This document shows, one piece after another, positions 1-9,257 of a stretch of 64,000 bases of DNA (its first letter is position 1; each line of letters opens with the position of its first letter). Where the stretch lies: NCBI RefSeq assembly GCF_003073375.1, contig NZ_CP029002.1, positions 1,412,001 to 1,476,000 on the forward strand, in the 5' to 3' direction. The notes under the pieces were generated by a model. It was not told where the DNA came from, searched no databases, and saw only the letters and a list, made by a program, of their open reading frames with translations. A program made the position numbers and the translations under genes. Source of the DNA: Lysinibacillus sp. 2017. Its GTDB lineage: Bacteria > Bacillota > Bacilli > Bacillales_A > Planococcaceae.

Positions 1-1
1 T

Positions 2-181
2 TTAATCGACCGTGCGACATTACGTATGAAAGCAGCACAAGCAGATTTCATGGTAGCCAATAGCTCGAAATCTTTATATGGCGCAATGGAACCGCATTAT
101 ATTGTTTCAAATACCGGTGAAATTGTAAAAGTTGATGGTAAACAAGCAGCTGCTACGGCATTAATTGATATATTTCAATAA
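2..181 (+). CDS. C-terminal end of a phosphopantothenate-cysteine ligase-like (CoaB-type) protein, partial
   Basis: An open frame enters from the left edge and stops with TAA at 179-181, giving the last 59 residues of a protein. The pattern (a basic helix, then ADFMVANSS, then a short strand and an acidic/Ala-rich last helix) resembles the end of the CoaB domain, where an ADLIVAN-like strand is typical. CoaB joins cysteine to 4'-phosphopantothenate in coenzyme A synthesis. Only the tail is visible, so the assignment is a family-level guess; another Rossmann-like flavoprotein is possible. Confidence 0.4.
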   Translation, partial: LIDRATLRMKAAQADFMVANSSKSLYGAMEPHYIVSNTGEIVKVDGKQAAATALIDIFQ

Positions 182-220
182 TTGTTCGCATCAAATAGAC
201 TGTGCTGAAATTCAATGTGA

Positions 221-229
221 TGATATAAT
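221..229 (+). promoter_or_regulatory. Extended -10 promoter element for the YbaK-type gene
   Basis: TG-A-TATAAT at 221-229 is an exact extended -10 box, 36 bases before the start codon at 265. No good -35 lies 17 bases upstream, which is usual for extended -10 promoters. An AAAAGGAG ribosome binding site follows. Confidence 0.5.
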
Positions 230-264
230 TTGAATATTCTTTCTATATAAAAGGAGCGTTTTAA

Positions 265-762
265 ATGTCATTACAAAGAGTACTTCAGCATTTTGAACAA
301 TTTGGTCGAGAAAAAGATGTATTACAATATGAACGTAGCAGTGCAACGGTTGCAGAAGCAGCAGCGGTGTTAAATGTCATACCTGCACGAATTGCGAAAA
401 CGTTATCGTTTCAAGGAAAAGAGCAAGCATTTTTAGTGGTAGCTGCGGGTGATGCGAAAATTGATAATGCAAAGTTCAAACAACAATTTGATGTAAAGGC
501 GAAAATGCTTGATGCACAATACGTTTTAGAACAAACGGGTCATCCAGTGGGCGGTGTTTGTCCTTTTGGCTTAGAAAACGATTTACCCATTTACTTAGAT
601 GAGTCATTAAAGCGATTTGATACCATTTTTCCCGCTTGCGGCAGTGCCAACTCTGCGATTGAATTAACGTGTAAGGAACTTGAACAATTTTCAAATGCTA
701 AACAATGGGTAGATGTTTGTAAAGCATGGAATGAAGGGGAGAGCGAACATGTATCAGTTTGA
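265..762 (+). CDS. ywhH: YbaK/EbsC-family aminoacyl-tRNA editing protein (YwhH-like)
   Basis: A 165-residue protein of the YbaK/ProX fold, which hydrolyses amino acids wrongly attached to tRNA (Cys-tRNA-Pro or Ala-tRNA-Pro deacylases). Family signatures include SSATVAEAA near residue 25, the AKTLSF strand near 45, VAAGDAKIDN near 60, and the GGVCPFGL and PACGSANSAIEL motifs that line the editing pocket. Length matches the usual 155-165. The start is a well-placed ATG behind AAAAGGAG. It overlaps the next gene by 14 bases, so the two are probably translationally coupled. The exact mischarged substrate cannot be told from sequence. Confidence 0.85.
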   Translation: MSLQRVLQHFEQFGREKDVLQYERSSATVAEAAAVLNVIPARIAKTLSFQGKEQAFLVVAAGDAKIDNAKFKQQFDVKAKMLDAQYVLEQTGHPVGGVCPFGLENDLPIYLDESLKRFDTIFPACGSANSAIELTCKELEQFSNAKQWVDVCKAWNEGESEHVSV

Positions 763-1555
763 TCATCTTGTCCATTTTGTCGATCAACCAGAACACACAC
801 TGGAACAGCTAAAAAAAGAGGGGTTACATGTTGTAAACGGTGGACAGCATGAAGACTGGGGAACTTACAATGCACTGAGTTATTTTGATTTGAGTTACAT
901 CGAGCTTATAGGGATTTTTGACGAAGACTTATTTCAACAAGCAGCGAATAAAAAATACACATTGCATGAAAGCTACCAAAAAGTGAATCGAAAAAACGGT
1001 TTCACACGTTTTGCCATTCGTACGACAACGATTGAAGAAGATGCACAAAAATTTAGTGAAGCAGGCTTTGACGTTGTTGGTCCAACCTCTTGTTTTAGAA
1101 CGCGTGAAGACGGTTCTACTGTAAGCTGGAAATTACTACATATCGGTTATCCGAATACGAAAATAGATTTTCCATTTTTTATTCAGTGGGAGCTGGATGA
1201 TGATTTAAGACGTGAAGAAAATACAAATCGCGGGATTATAGCGCCACATCCTTTAGGTGATGTAACAATTGATTCGATTCATTTCGTTGTACCAAATTTT
1301 AAACAGGTAGAACAATTCGCTAAACTTTGTGAAGCACAAGTCGAAATGAAAGTAGACTCGGAAACGAATTCTGAAATTGCATCAATCATCTTACCAAATG
1401 CTCGTCTCAAATTTTATCGTCCTTTAGGCGAAGGACCAGTTTGGGATGACATGTTAGAACATGGCTACAGCATTCGGAAAATTGTACTATCAGGTGGCAA
1501 CGAGCAAAAAGGAATTAACTGCGATGGGGGATTTTATGAAGTGACAACAAAATAA
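749..1555 (+). CDS. VOC-family (glyoxalase-like) protein, 268 aa
   Basis: Two-part vicinal-oxygen-chelate protein of the Glyoxalase_3 type. An N-terminal module (FDHLVHFVDQ, residues 3-12) is followed by a second module beginning IDSIHFVV near residue 174. Members bind a metal and act as dioxygenases, isomerases or binding proteins; the substrate is unknown here. I chose ATG 749 because AAGGGGAGAG lies just upstream; an in-frame upstream ATG at 713 would add 12 residues without a ribosome binding site. The start lies inside the end of the YbaK-type gene, suggesting a two-gene operon. Confidence 0.8.
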   Translation: MYQFDHLVHFVDQPEHTLEQLKKEGLHVVNGGQHEDWGTYNALSYFDLSYIELIGIFDEDLFQQAANKKYTLHESYQKVNRKNGFTRFAIRTTTIEEDAQKFSEAGFDVVGPTSCFRTREDGSTVSWKLLHIGYPNTKIDFPFFIQWELDDDLRREENTNRGIIAPHPLGDVTIDSIHFVVPNFKQVEQFAKLCEAQVEMKVDSETNSEIASIILPNARLKFYRPLGEGPVWDDMLEHGYSIRKIVLSGGNEQKGINCDGGFYEVTTK

Positions 1556-1599
1556 ATTTACACCCTTATCGAAATTGGCGTATTTAAAGGAGTATTACT

Positions 1600-1833
1600 A
1601 TGACATTAACAAAACAACAGGCACTACAAGCATTAAATAACAACGAATTTATTGGCTTTACGACAAATACTGGTAACGTACTTATTAAAAAAGCAAATCG
1701 TACAGATTATAATATTTATGTGTATGAAGAAGGTAATGAAGAACCTGCACATTATATTGGTTCTATTACGAATGTAATGTCAACTTTAAGTGACAAAACA
1801 AGTAAAAAAGATTATATGATTGTAGAGAAATAG
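1600..1833 (+). CDS. Hypothetical protein, 77 aa
   Basis: Small soluble protein with a helical start (TKQQALQALNNNEF) and then alternating strands ending KKDYMIVEK. No signal peptide, membrane segment or metal motif. AAAGGAG stands 9 bases before the ATG. It lies 44 bases after the VOC gene and just before a terminator, so it may be the last gene of that unit. I do not recognise the family. Confidence 0.7.
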   Translation: MTLTKQQALQALNNNEFIGFTTNTGNVLIKKANRTDYNIYVYEEGNEEPAHYIGSITNVMSTLSDKTSKKDYMIVEK

Positions 1834-1854
1834 AGAAACACTAAATAAAAAAAA

Positions 1855-1893
1855 GCAGCCCATTAAAGCGAAATTTTGCTTGAAGAGGGCTGC
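1855..1893. terminator. Bidirectional intrinsic terminator between the 77-aa gene and csp
   Basis: GCAGCCC (1855-1861) pairs with GGGCTGC (1887-1893), with an inner AAGC/GCTT stem. A-run upstream and T-rich sequence downstream let it serve both convergent genes. Confidence 0.85.
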
Positions 1894-1898
1894 GCTAT

Positions 1899-2099
1899 TT
1901 ATTTTTTGTAAACATTCGCAGCTTGTGCACCTCGAATGCCGTCTACGATATCAAATTCCACGGCTTGTCCTTCATCAAGTGAACGAAACCCCTCTATTTG
2001 TATGCCAGTAAAGTGTACAAAAACATCTTCACCATTCTCACATTCTATAAATCCGTAACCTTTTTCATTATCAAACCATTTTACAGTGCCTTGGTGCAT
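1899..2099 (-). CDS. Cold-shock protein (CspA/CspB family)
   Basis: A 66-residue single cold-shock domain. It shows the opening [15 protein letters not shown], with the RNP1 motif KGYGFI near residue 13 and RNP2 VFVHF near 26. Such proteins bind single-stranded RNA/DNA and melt mRNA structure, in the cytoplasm. Length is the family norm. GGAGGAG sits 7 bases before the ATG. It ends in the shared bidirectional terminator and is transcribed alone, divergently from fhs. Which Bacillus paralogue (cspB, C or D) it matches cannot be decided by eye. Confidence 0.95.
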   Translation of the reverse strand: MHQGTVKWFDNEKGYGFIECENGEDVFVHFTGIQIEGFRSLDEGQAVEFDIVDGIRGAQAANVYKK

Positions 2100-2226
2100 C
2101 CGCTTTCTCCTCCGATACTGTCAAAAATAATTGATGAATCACTAAAATACAGAATATTACGAATAAACTATATAATAATTCTGCGTTGCATGTCAATAAT
2201 TTGTCGATTTGCGTATGGGTTTTTAT

Positions 2227-2255
2227 TTATGAATTCAAACAAAACAGACTATAAT
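2227..2255 (+). promoter_or_regulatory. Candidate sigma-A promoter of fhs
   Basis: A perfect TATAAT at 2250-2255 lies 33 bases before the fhs ATG. A weak -35 (TTATGA, 2227-2232) is 17 bases upstream. Confidence 0.5.
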
Positions 2256-2288
2256 AAATAAGACTACTTCAGAAAGCAGGGTTTATAC

Positions 2289-3968
2289 ATGACGACTACA
2301 ACAAAAAAGCCACTATCAGATATTGAAATCGCGAAAAATGCAACGATGAGACCTATAATCGAAATTGCAGAAAATGCAGGAATTCCACTAGATGCAGTGG
2401 AACAGTACGGTCGATATAAAGCAAAAATCGACACAAGTAAAGTAACAGGTGCAGCAAATGCTAAAGTAGTACTTGTGACTGCGATTAGCCCAACACCAGC
2501 AGGGGAAGGGAAATCGACGGTAACTGTAGGTTTAGCCGATGCGTTAAATCAATTAGATCAGCGTGTTATGGTTGCTTTACGTGAACCTTCATTAGGACCA
2601 GTTATGGGTGTTAAAGGAGGCGCAACAGGTGGCGGTTATGCACAAGTGCTGCCAATGGAGCAAATCAATTTACATTTCAATGGTGATTTTCATGCGATTA
2701 CTACGGCGAATAATGCTTTATCAGCATTAATCGACAACCATATTCATCAAGGAAATGCATTAAATATTGATCCACGCCGTATTATTTGGAAGCGCGTTTT
2801 AGATTTAAATGACCGTGCATTACGTCACGTAATAGTAGGGTTAGGTGGCCCATTACAAGGGGTTCCGCGTGAGGATGGCTTTGACATTACCGTTGCATCA
2901 GAAATTATGGCGATATTCTGCTTAGCAACAAATATTCAAGACTTAAAACAGCGCCTAGCACGTATTGTAATCGGTTATACATATGACCGTGAGCCAGTTA
3001 CTGTTGGTGATTTAAAGGTGGAAGGGTCTTTAACACTTTTATTAAAAGAGGCGTTAAATCCTAACTTAGTTCAAACAATTGAAGGAACACCCTCAATAAT
3101 ACATGGAGGTCCCTTCGCGAACATTGCACATGGTTGTAATTCAATCATCGCTACGCAAACGGCACGTAAGCTAGCGGATATCGTTGTAACAGAAGCGGGA
3201 TTCGGATCAGATTTAGGTGCAGAGAAGTTTTTAAATATTAAGGCACGTGAAGCTGGCTTTAAACCAAGTGCTGTCGTTGTAGTTGCGACAATTCGCGCAT
3301 TAAAAATGCATGGTGGTGTTGCAAAAACCGACTTAGTTCAAGAAAATGTCGAAGCGTTAAAAGTGGGCATCCAAAACTTAGCGCAACATATTGCCAATGT
3401 TCGTAATTTCGGTTTACAACCTGTAGTTGCTTTAAATCGTTTCATCACAGATACAGAAGCAGAACTAGAAGTTGTGTTAAATTGGGCGAAGGAAAATGAT
3501 GTGCGTATTGCTCGTACGAATGTTTGGGAAGAAGGCGGAAAAGGTGGCATTGAATTAGCGAAACAAGTGCTAGAAGTCATTCAAGAGCCAAATAATTTCC
3601 ATCATTTATATGAATTACAAGAAACGGTTGAACAGAAGCTAACTAAAATTGTGCAACAAGTATATGGCGGAAAAGGTGTACAGTTTACAGATACTGCTAA
3701 AAAACAATTAGCAACAATCGAAAAAAATGGCTGGGATCACTTACCGATTTGTATGGCGAAAACACAGTATTCATTATCAGATCAACCAAGTCTACTTGGT
3801 CGCCCAACAGACTTTACAGTAACAATTCGAGAAATTATCCCGAAATTAGGGGCAGGTTTCTTAGTATGTTTAACTGGGGATATTATGACAATGCCAGGAT
3901 TACCAAAACAACCAGCAGCTTTACGCATGGATGTAGCAGAAGATGGTAGTGCTGTTGGATTATTCTAA
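2289..3968 (+). CDS. fhs: Formate--tetrahydrofolate ligase
   Basis: Makes 10-formyl-tetrahydrofolate from formate, THF and ATP for one-carbon metabolism. The 559-residue length is typical. The phosphate-binding loop [10 protein letters not shown] is at residues 68-77, followed by the REPSLGP and [24 protein letters not shown] blocks characteristic of the family, and the [20 protein letters not shown] block near the C-terminus. The gene is single, with its own promoter and a strong terminator at 3990. The ribosome binding site (GCAGGG) is only fair. No truncation or missing motif seen. Confidence 0.97.
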   Translation: MTTTTKKPLSDIEIAKNATMRPIIEIAENAGIPLDAVEQYGRYKAKIDTSKVTGAANAKVVLVTAISPTPAGEGKSTVTVGLADALNQLDQRVMVALREPSLGPVMGVKGGATGGGYAQVLPMEQINLHFNGDFHAITTANNALSALIDNHIHQGNALNIDPRRIIWKRVLDLNDRALRHVIVGLGGPLQGVPREDGFDITVASEIMAIFCLATNIQDLKQRLARIVIGYTYDREPVTVGDLKVEGSLTLLLKEALNPNLVQTIEGTPSIIHGGPFANIAHGCNSIIATQTARKLADIVVTEAGFGSDLGAEKFLNIKAREAGFKPSAVVVVATIRALKMHGGVAKTDLVQENVEALKVGIQNLAQHIANVRNFGLQPVVALNRFITDTEAELEVVLNWAKENDVRIARTNVWEEGGKGGIELAKQVLEVIQEPNNFHHLYELQETVEQKLTKIVQQVYGGKGVQFTDTAKKQLATIEKNGWDHLPICMAKTQYSLSDQPSLLGRPTDFTVTIREIIPKLGAGFLVCLTGDIMTMPGLPKQPAALRMDVAEDGSAVGLF

Positions 3969-3989
3969 TGATGGAAATAAATAAAAAAG

Positions 3990-4025
3990 AAACGTATTCG
4001 ATGTTTTTTCGAATACGTTTTTTTA
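3990..4025 (+). terminator. Intrinsic terminator of fhs
   Basis: AAACGTATTCG (3990-4000) pairs with CGAATACGTTT (4010-4020), followed by a T-run. It may also serve the small minus-strand gene at 4061. Confidence 0.85.
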
Positions 4026-4060
4026 ATTTGGAGAAAATTTATACAATTTAATCAAAATCC

Positions 4061-4213
4061 TTAGAACATAATTTGAAGCATATGATTTAACACCATAAAG
4101 CCGATACTAGCACCATAAGCAATAGATCCAATAATAATTGGACTAATAACTAGTAGTGCTTTCTTTTCACGATCTTTCATTACGTACGTAGTTGAATTTA
4201 ATGTTCTTTGCAT
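4061..4213 (-). CDS. Small membrane protein, 50 aa
   Basis: Read on the minus strand, an ATG at 4213 behind AAGGAGTG opens a 50-codon frame ending in TAA at 4061. Residues 1-18 are polar and basic (…MKDREKK); residues 19-50 form a hydrophobic stretch (LLVISPIIIGSIAYG…) that would span the membrane once or as a short hairpin. It is too short for common gene-finding cut-offs. The ribosome binding site, the clear polar/hydrophobic split and the convergent terminator argue for a real gene. Function unknown. Confidence 0.6.
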   Translation of the reverse strand: MQRTLNSTTYVMKDREKKALLVISPIIIGSIAYGASIGFMVLNHMLQIMF

Positions 4214-4434
4214 AAAAACACTCCTTTATCTGTTTTGTGTGTCCTTGAAACTATTATATGTTATTTTTCTGTATACTTCAATGAATTTGTTCACAATTCT
4301 GACAAAAGTAAATAAAACCATTTGTTGGAAAAGGAAATAGTGGCATTTAATTTACTGATTAAATCGAAAATTTTTTCTTTTTAATGTGTCATACTAATCA
4401 CTACAAATAACGTGTACTATATGTGAAAAAAGGG

Positions 4435-4464
4435 TTGACGTGACCTAAAAGTATGCCTTATATT
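4435..4464 (+). promoter_or_regulatory. Promoter of the ribose operon
   Basis: TTGACG (4435-4440), an 18-base spacer and TATATT (4459-4464). The first operator begins two bases after the -10 box, so a bound repressor would cover the transcription start. Confidence 0.65.
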
Positions 4465-4465
4465 A

Positions 4466-4483
4466 TGTGTAATCGGTTACACA
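4466..4483 (+). promoter_or_regulatory. LacI-family operator 1 of the rbs operon
   Basis: An 18-bp near-palindrome with core TGTAATCGGTTACA, the usual LacI/GalR-type half-sites around a central CG. It sits at the expected transcription start. Confidence 0.75.
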
Positions 4484-4518
4484 ATACGCTTTAAATCTTT
4501 ATATATTTTTTTTGTGCC

Positions 4519-4540
4519 AATATGTAATCGGTTACATATT
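4519..4540 (+). promoter_or_regulatory. LacI-family operator 2 of the rbs operon
   Basis: A 22-bp near-palindrome with the same TGTAATCGGTTACA core as operator 1. The two centres are 55 bases apart, and this one lies 20 bases before the rbsR start codon. The spacing of about five helical turns would suit a looped repression complex. Confidence 0.75.
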
Positions 4541-4559
4541 TTGCTAAAGGGAGAACAAT

Positions 4560-5534
4560 ATGGCTACGATAAAAGATGTTGCAAAATTAGCAGATGTTTC
4601 TGTTGCAACCGTTTCGAGATATTTAAATAAAAATGGTTACGTCAGTTCAAAATCCAATCTAGCAATTGAAAAGGCGATTAACGAGTTAGATTACAAGCCG
4701 AATCAAATTGCTCGCTCATTATCAACGAAACAATTGCACATAATTGGCTTAATCGTGCCAGACATATCGAACCCATTCTTCCCTGAATTAGCACGTGCAA
4801 TCGAAGACACGGCATTAAAAGAAGGCTATACCGTTATATTGTGTAACTCTGACGAGAATGCTGAAAAAGAACTGCAATATATTGAAACATTGCAGCAAAA
4901 ATATATCGCAGGGTTCATTATAGCTACAAATCAATTACCGGTTGAACAATATCGTAAACTAAATGTTCCAATTGTGTTACTCGACCGTTTATTAGAAATT
5001 GATTTACCTTCTGTAACTTCGGAAAATCAACTAGGTGCAGAAATGGCCACTCATTATTTAATAGAGCGACATATAAAAGAAGTAGCATTTTTAAGTGGAC
5101 CTAAAAACTTAAAGCCAGTGCAACAACGTTTGGCGGGTTTTCAAAAGGCAACAATGGAGAAAAATATTAAAACGCACATTTTTGAAAGCCCGTTTGATTT
5201 TTTAGAAGCTGAAAAGATTACAAGAGAAGCTTTGACAAAGTATCCAACAATTGATGGTGTTTTTGCTAGTAGTGATATGATCGCAATGGGCGTTTTAAAG
5301 GCAGCGCATAAATTAGGCATTCGAGTTCCTGAAGAGCTACAAATTGTTGGATTTGATGGAATTGCAATCGGTGAAATCGTGACACCAGGATTGACAACAG
5401 TAGCACAAAATATTTATGCACTTGGTGAAGCCGCGACGAAAATGCTCGTTCAGCAAATTAATGGCGAAACGTTAAAGCAAAAGCATATTACCATTGAACC
5501 AAGCTTAATTATACGTGAGACAACAAAGGAGTAG
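4560..5534 (+). CDS. rbsR: LacI-family transcriptional repressor of the ribose operon
   Basis: A 324-residue regulator. The N-terminal helix-turn-helix (ATIKDVAKLADVSVATVSR, residues 2-20) and hinge (QIARSLSTK, near 55) are standard LacI/GalR. The rest is a periplasmic-binding-protein-like ligand domain (IGLIVPDISNPFFPELARAIE near 63; DGVFASSDMIAMG near 230). As first gene of rbsRKDACB it should bind the two palindromes upstream of itself and lift when ribose or a derivative is present, so it is autoregulated. AAAGGGAG precedes the ATG. The role follows from family and operon position, not from effector residues. Confidence 0.92.
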   Translation: MATIKDVAKLADVSVATVSRYLNKNGYVSSKSNLAIEKAINELDYKPNQIARSLSTKQLHIIGLIVPDISNPFFPELARAIEDTALKEGYTVILCNSDENAEKELQYIETLQQKYIAGFIIATNQLPVEQYRKLNVPIVLLDRLLEIDLPSVTSENQLGAEMATHYLIERHIKEVAFLSGPKNLKPVQQRLAGFQKATMEKNIKTHIFESPFDFLEAEKITREALTKYPTIDGVFASSDMIAMGVLKAAHKLGIRVPEELQIVGFDGIAIGEIVTPGLTTVAQNIYALGEAATKMLVQQINGETLKQKHITIEPSLIIRETTKE

Positions 5535-5540
5535 ATGCTG

Positions 5541-6416
5541 GTGATTACAGTAGTAGGAAGTATTAATATGGACATCGTTTGTCAAACGGACGTGTTTCCT
5601 AAGCAAGGTGAAACCGTATTGGGACAAAGATTTGAAACGATTCCTGGTGGAAAAGGTGCCAATCAAGCAGTTGCAGCAGCTCGCTTAGGTAGCGCGGTAA
5701 CAATGATTGGAGCAGTAGGACAAGATAGCTTTGGTCCAGCACTTTTAAAAACATTACAAGATGAAACAATTGAGACAAATACAGTTGCTACTGTTGAAAC
5801 AAATACAGGCATTGCCAACATCACTTTATTTGAACAAGATAACCGTATTATCGTTGTACCAGGTGCAAATTTTGAGGTAACACCAGAAATGGTGGACAAA
5901 CATGAAGATGTTTTAAAAAATTCGAAGCTTGTTGTGATGCAATTAGAAATTCCTGTAGAAACAGTTGAGCATACAATGGCAATTTGTAAAAAACATGGTG
6001 TTCCCGTGTTATTAAATCCTGCGCCAGCGCGAAATTTCAAACCTGAGTGGATGGATAAAATTGCTTATGCGACACCTAATGAAACAGAATGTGCATTTAT
6101 TTTCAATGAAGAAGTAGAAACATCTTTAGCAAAATATCCGAACAAACTCATCGTAACATTGGGTGAAGATGGTGCGATGTATCATAACGGCGAAAAAATT
6201 GTGAAATTGCCATGTTATAAAACAACTGCTGTTGATACAACTGGTGCTGGTGATACTTTTAATGGTGCATTTGCGCATAAAATTTGTGAAGGTGCTTCTA
6301 TTGAAGATGCGGTTCATTTTGCGAATATTGCAGGTTCGTTATCGGTAGAAAAGTTTGGAGCACAAGGCGGCATGCCGACATTAGAAGCAGTAAATGCAAG
6401 AATTAAGGGAGAATGA
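5541..6416 (+). CDS. rbsK: Ribokinase
   Basis: Phosphorylates D-ribose to ribose 5-phosphate with ATP in the cytosol; PfkB/ribokinase fold. Seen: the N-terminal VVGSINMD, the [15 protein letters not shown] sugar-binding motif near residue 38, and the [11 protein letters not shown] anion-hole/catalytic Asp motif near residue 232. About 291 residues, the family norm. I prefer GTG 5541 because AAAGGAG (5525-5531) lies 9 bases before it. ATG 5535 is only 3 bases from that site and would add two residues. It abuts rbsR directly. Confidence 0.93.
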   Translation: MITVVGSINMDIVCQTDVFPKQGETVLGQRFETIPGGKGANQAVAAARLGSAVTMIGAVGQDSFGPALLKTLQDETIETNTVATVETNTGIANITLFEQDNRIIVVPGANFEVTPEMVDKHEDVLKNSKLVVMQLEIPVETVEHTMAICKKHGVPVLLNPAPARNFKPEWMDKIAYATPNETECAFIFNEEVETSLAKYPNKLIVTLGEDGAMYHNGEKIVKLPCYKTTAVDTTGAGDTFNGAFAHKICEGASIEDAVHFANIAGSLSVEKFGAQGGMPTLEAVNARIKGE

Positions 6417-6420
6417 TTGT

Positions 6421-6807
6421 ATGAAGAAGCATGGAATTTTAAATCGCGAATTGGCAGGTATTTTTGCTAAGCTTGGACATACTGATCAAATCGTTATCGC
6501 AGATTGCGGTTTACCGATTCCAGAGGGTGTACCATGTATTGATTTAGCCTATAAATTAGGTGAACCATCGTTTTTAACGATTTTAAATGTTGTGCTGGAT
6601 GATTTAGTTGTGGAATCAGCAGTTTTAGCAGAAGAAATTAAAGAACAAAATGTAGCTGTGCATACCGTTGTTTCAGAGAAGTTAGCAGCGAGCTATGTAT
6701 CACATGAGCAATTTAAGCAATTAACAAAAAGTGCAAAAGTTATTATTCGAACAGGTGAAACAACACCTTACGCCAACATTATTTTACAAAGCGGCGTTAT
6801 TTTCTAG
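6421..6807 (+). CDS. rbsD: D-ribose pyranase
   Basis: Interconverts the pyranose and furanose forms of ribose so that ribokinase receives the right anomer. The 128-residue length matches RbsD. The opening [20 protein letters not shown] contains the catalytic His of the family (KLGHTD), and the C-terminal [18 protein letters not shown] is diagnostic. ATG 6421 has GGGAGAATGATTGT before it; the ribosome binding site overlaps the rbsK stop. An upstream in-frame start at 6394 inside rbsK is unlikely. Confidence 0.95.
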   Translation: MKKHGILNRELAGIFAKLGHTDQIVIADCGLPIPEGVPCIDLAYKLGEPSFLTILNVVLDDLVVESAVLAEEIKEQNVAVHTVVSEKLAASYVSHEQFKQLTKSAKVIIRTGETTPYANIILQSGVIF

Positions 6808-6825
6808 TAAGGGCAGGTGGGCAAC

Positions 6826-8307
6826 ATGATTGAAATGTCAGGGATTTCAAAAGCGTTTAGTGGTAACGTCGTTTTAAATAACGTGTCATTTGAATTAAAA
6901 CCAGGTGAAATTCACGCTTTGATGGGTGAAAATGGTGCTGGTAAATCAACAATGATGAAGATTTTAACAGGTATATACAAGCGTGATGAAGGTGTCATTA
7001 AAGTAGATGGTCGGGAAGTTCATTTTAACTCGCCACAAGAAGCAGAAGCTTTAGGAATTGCGGTAATTCACCAGGAACTAAATATCTTACCAGATTTAAC
7101 AGTGACCGAAAATTTGTTTTTAGGGAAAGAGAAAACATATGGCTTATTCGGTATTTTAAAGAAAAAAGAAATGCACGAAGAAGCTAAAGCACTGTTAGCG
7201 AGATTAGGTTTAAATATTGATCCACGCACACGTGCTGGAGATTTATCAGTGGGAAAACAGCAAATTATTGAAATTGCTAAAGCGATTGCATCAGATGCAA
7301 AGTATATCGTTATGGATGAGCCAACAGCTGCGTTAACTGACCGAGAAATCGAAACACTTTTTGTAACTGTAAATGAATTAAAGGAAAAAGGAATTTCATT
7401 TGTGTATATTTCTCACCGAATGGAAGAAATTTTTGCGATTTGTGACCGTATTACGATTTTACGTGATGGTACGTATGTAGGTGTACGTAATATTAAAGAA
7501 TCTTCATTTGAAGAAATTGTATCAATGATGGTTGGACGCGAACTAGGTGAGCGATTCCCAGAACGTAATGCAACTATCGGCGATGTAAAGCTACAAGTGA
7601 AAGATTTATGTGCAAAGGGTGCATTTGATAATGTATCGTTTGAAATTCGCAAAGGTGAGGTATTAGCTGTTGCAGGTCTGATGGGTGCAGGGCGTACAGA
7701 AGTTGCTCAAGCATTATTCGGTTACCGCAAACTGTCAAATGGGGAAGTATTCATTGATGGACAAGCTGTTAAAATCAACTCACCCATTGAAGCAATGAAG
7801 AAAAAAATTGGTTTCGTTACAGAGGACCGTAAAACACAAGGTCTTGTCTTAGATTTCTCGATTAAAGAGAACATCATGTTAGCAAACTTAGAAAAAGGTT
7901 CAAAATCGGGCGTTATTAAGCCTAAGCTTGAAAATAAAATGGTAGGCGAATACATTGAACAATTACGTATTCGTACATCAAGTGCCGATTTAGCTGCAAA
8001 ATCACTTAGTGGTGGTAACCAGCAAAAAGTTGTTATTGCCAAGTGGTTAGGCACAAAACCTGAAATTTTAATTTTAGACGAGCCTACGCGTGGTGTTGAC
8101 ATCGGTGCGAAAAAAGAAATTTATCAAATTATGAATAACTTAGCCGAAGCTGGGGTTTCAATATTAATGATTTCCTCTGAATTGCCAGAAGTAATCGGTA
8201 TGGCAGACCGTGTACTTGTTATGCGTGAAGGCAAAGTAACTGGCATGGTGTCAAAAGACAATATGACACAAGAAAACATCATGCATTATGCAACAGGAGG
8301 GGAATAA
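6826..8307 (+). CDS. rbsA: Ribose ABC transporter, duplicated ATP-binding protein
   Basis: Cytoplasmic energy subunit of the RbsABC importer, about 493 residues with two fused nucleotide-binding domains. Domain 1 has Walker [10 protein letters not shown] near residue 35, signature LSVGKQQ and Walker [11 protein letters not shown]. Domain 2 has the degenerate Walker [10 protein letters not shown] that is normal for sugar ABC ATPases of this class, signature LSGGNQQK, and Walker [19 protein letters not shown] sits 5-6 bases before ATG 6826; the GTG at 6817 falls within that ribosome binding site. Confidence 0.96.
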   Translation: MIEMSGISKAFSGNVVLNNVSFELKPGEIHALMGENGAGKSTMMKILTGIYKRDEGVIKVDGREVHFNSPQEAEALGIAVIHQELNILPDLTVTENLFLGKEKTYGLFGILKKKEMHEEAKALLARLGLNIDPRTRAGDLSVGKQQIIEIAKAIASDAKYIVMDEPTAALTDREIETLFVTVNELKEKGISFVYISHRMEEIFAICDRITILRDGTYVGVRNIKESSFEEIVSMMVGRELGERFPERNATIGDVKLQVKDLCAKGAFDNVSFEIRKGEVLAVAGLMGAGRTEVAQALFGYRKLSNGEVFIDGQAVKINSPIEAMKKKIGFVTEDRKTQGLVLDFSIKENIMLANLEKGSKSGVIKPKLENKMVGEYIEQLRIRTSSADLAAKSLSGGNQQKVVIAKWLGTKPEILILDEPTRGVDIGAKKEIYQIMNNLAEAGVSILMISSELPEVIGMADRVLVMREGKVTGMVSKDNMTQENIMHYATGGE

Positions 8308-8309
8308 AA

Positions 8310-9245
8310 ATGGCTAAAAATAAAGAATTAATCGCCAAACTTGGACCGTTTATCGGCTTACTATTATTAATCGTCATTTTAACGATTTTAAATCCAAGTT
8401 TTTTATCAGTAAATAACTTATTAAACGTATTACGACAAGTATCAATTAGTGCATTAATCGCATTCGGTATGACATTTGTTATCTTAACAGGAGGAATCGA
8501 TTTATCTGTTGGTTCGACTCTTGGTTTGACAGGAGCTGTTGTTGCAACATTACTTGCTTCAGGAACAGATCCACTTTTAGCAATGCTAGCAGCGCTTATT
8601 TTAGGGTTGATTTTAGGTGCTGTTAATGGTGTCATCATTACAAAAGGGAAAGTGGCCCCATTCATCGCAACATTAGCAACAATGACAATTTATCGTGGCT
8701 TAACTCTAGTTTATACAGATGGTCGTCCAGTATCAGGTTTAGGCGATTCTCTTTCATTCCAACTGTTCGGTAAAGGTTATTTCTTTGGTATTCCAGTACC
8801 GGTCGTAACAATGATTATTTCGTTTGCTATTCTATATTTCATTTTACACAAAACAACTTTTGGACGTCGTGTTTATGCGGTTGGTGGCAACGAAGAAGCT
8901 TCAAAATTATCAGGTATTAACCCAGATCGCATTAAAATTGCAGTTTATGCAATTACAGGTTTATTAGCATCAATTTCTGCATTAATCATTACATCACGTT
9001 TAAACTCAGCACAACCTACAGCAGGTGAATCGTATGAATTAGATGCTATCGCAGCAGTAGTATTAGGTGGTACAAGTTTAACTGGTGGTAAAGGATGGAT
9101 TTTCGGTACATTAGTGGGTGCTTTAATTATTGGGGTACTTAATAACGGGATGACACTTATCGGTGTTTCATCATTCTTCCAACAAGTTGTAAAAGGGATT
9201 GTTATCTTATTAGCGGTATTGATGGATCGTAAAAAAACAGCATAG
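8310..9245 (+). CDS. rbsC: Ribose ABC transporter permease
   Basis: A 311-residue integral membrane protein with 8-10 hydrophobic segments. The family blocks GGIDLSVGS (near residue 69), the NGVIITKGKVAPFIATLATM stretch (near 107), FGRRVYAVGGNEEAS (near 187) and VVLGGTSLTGGKG (near 250) are typical of BPD_transp_2 sugar permeases. It forms the membrane channel with RbsA and receives ribose from RbsB. The start follows rbsA by two bases with AGGAGGGG overlapping the rbsA end, implying coupled translation. Confidence 0.95.
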   Translation: MAKNKELIAKLGPFIGLLLLIVILTILNPSFLSVNNLLNVLRQVSISALIAFGMTFVILTGGIDLSVGSTLGLTGAVVATLLASGTDPLLAMLAALILGLILGAVNGVIITKGKVAPFIATLATMTIYRGLTLVYTDGRPVSGLGDSLSFQLFGKGYFFGIPVPVVTMIISFAILYFILHKTTFGRRVYAVGGNEEASKLSGINPDRIKIAVYAITGLLASISALIITSRLNSAQPTAGESYELDAIAAVVLGGTSLTGGKGWIFGTLVGALIIGVLNNGMTLIGVSSFFQQVVKGIVILLAVLMDRKKTA

Positions 9246-9257
9246 GAGTGTAACAAC

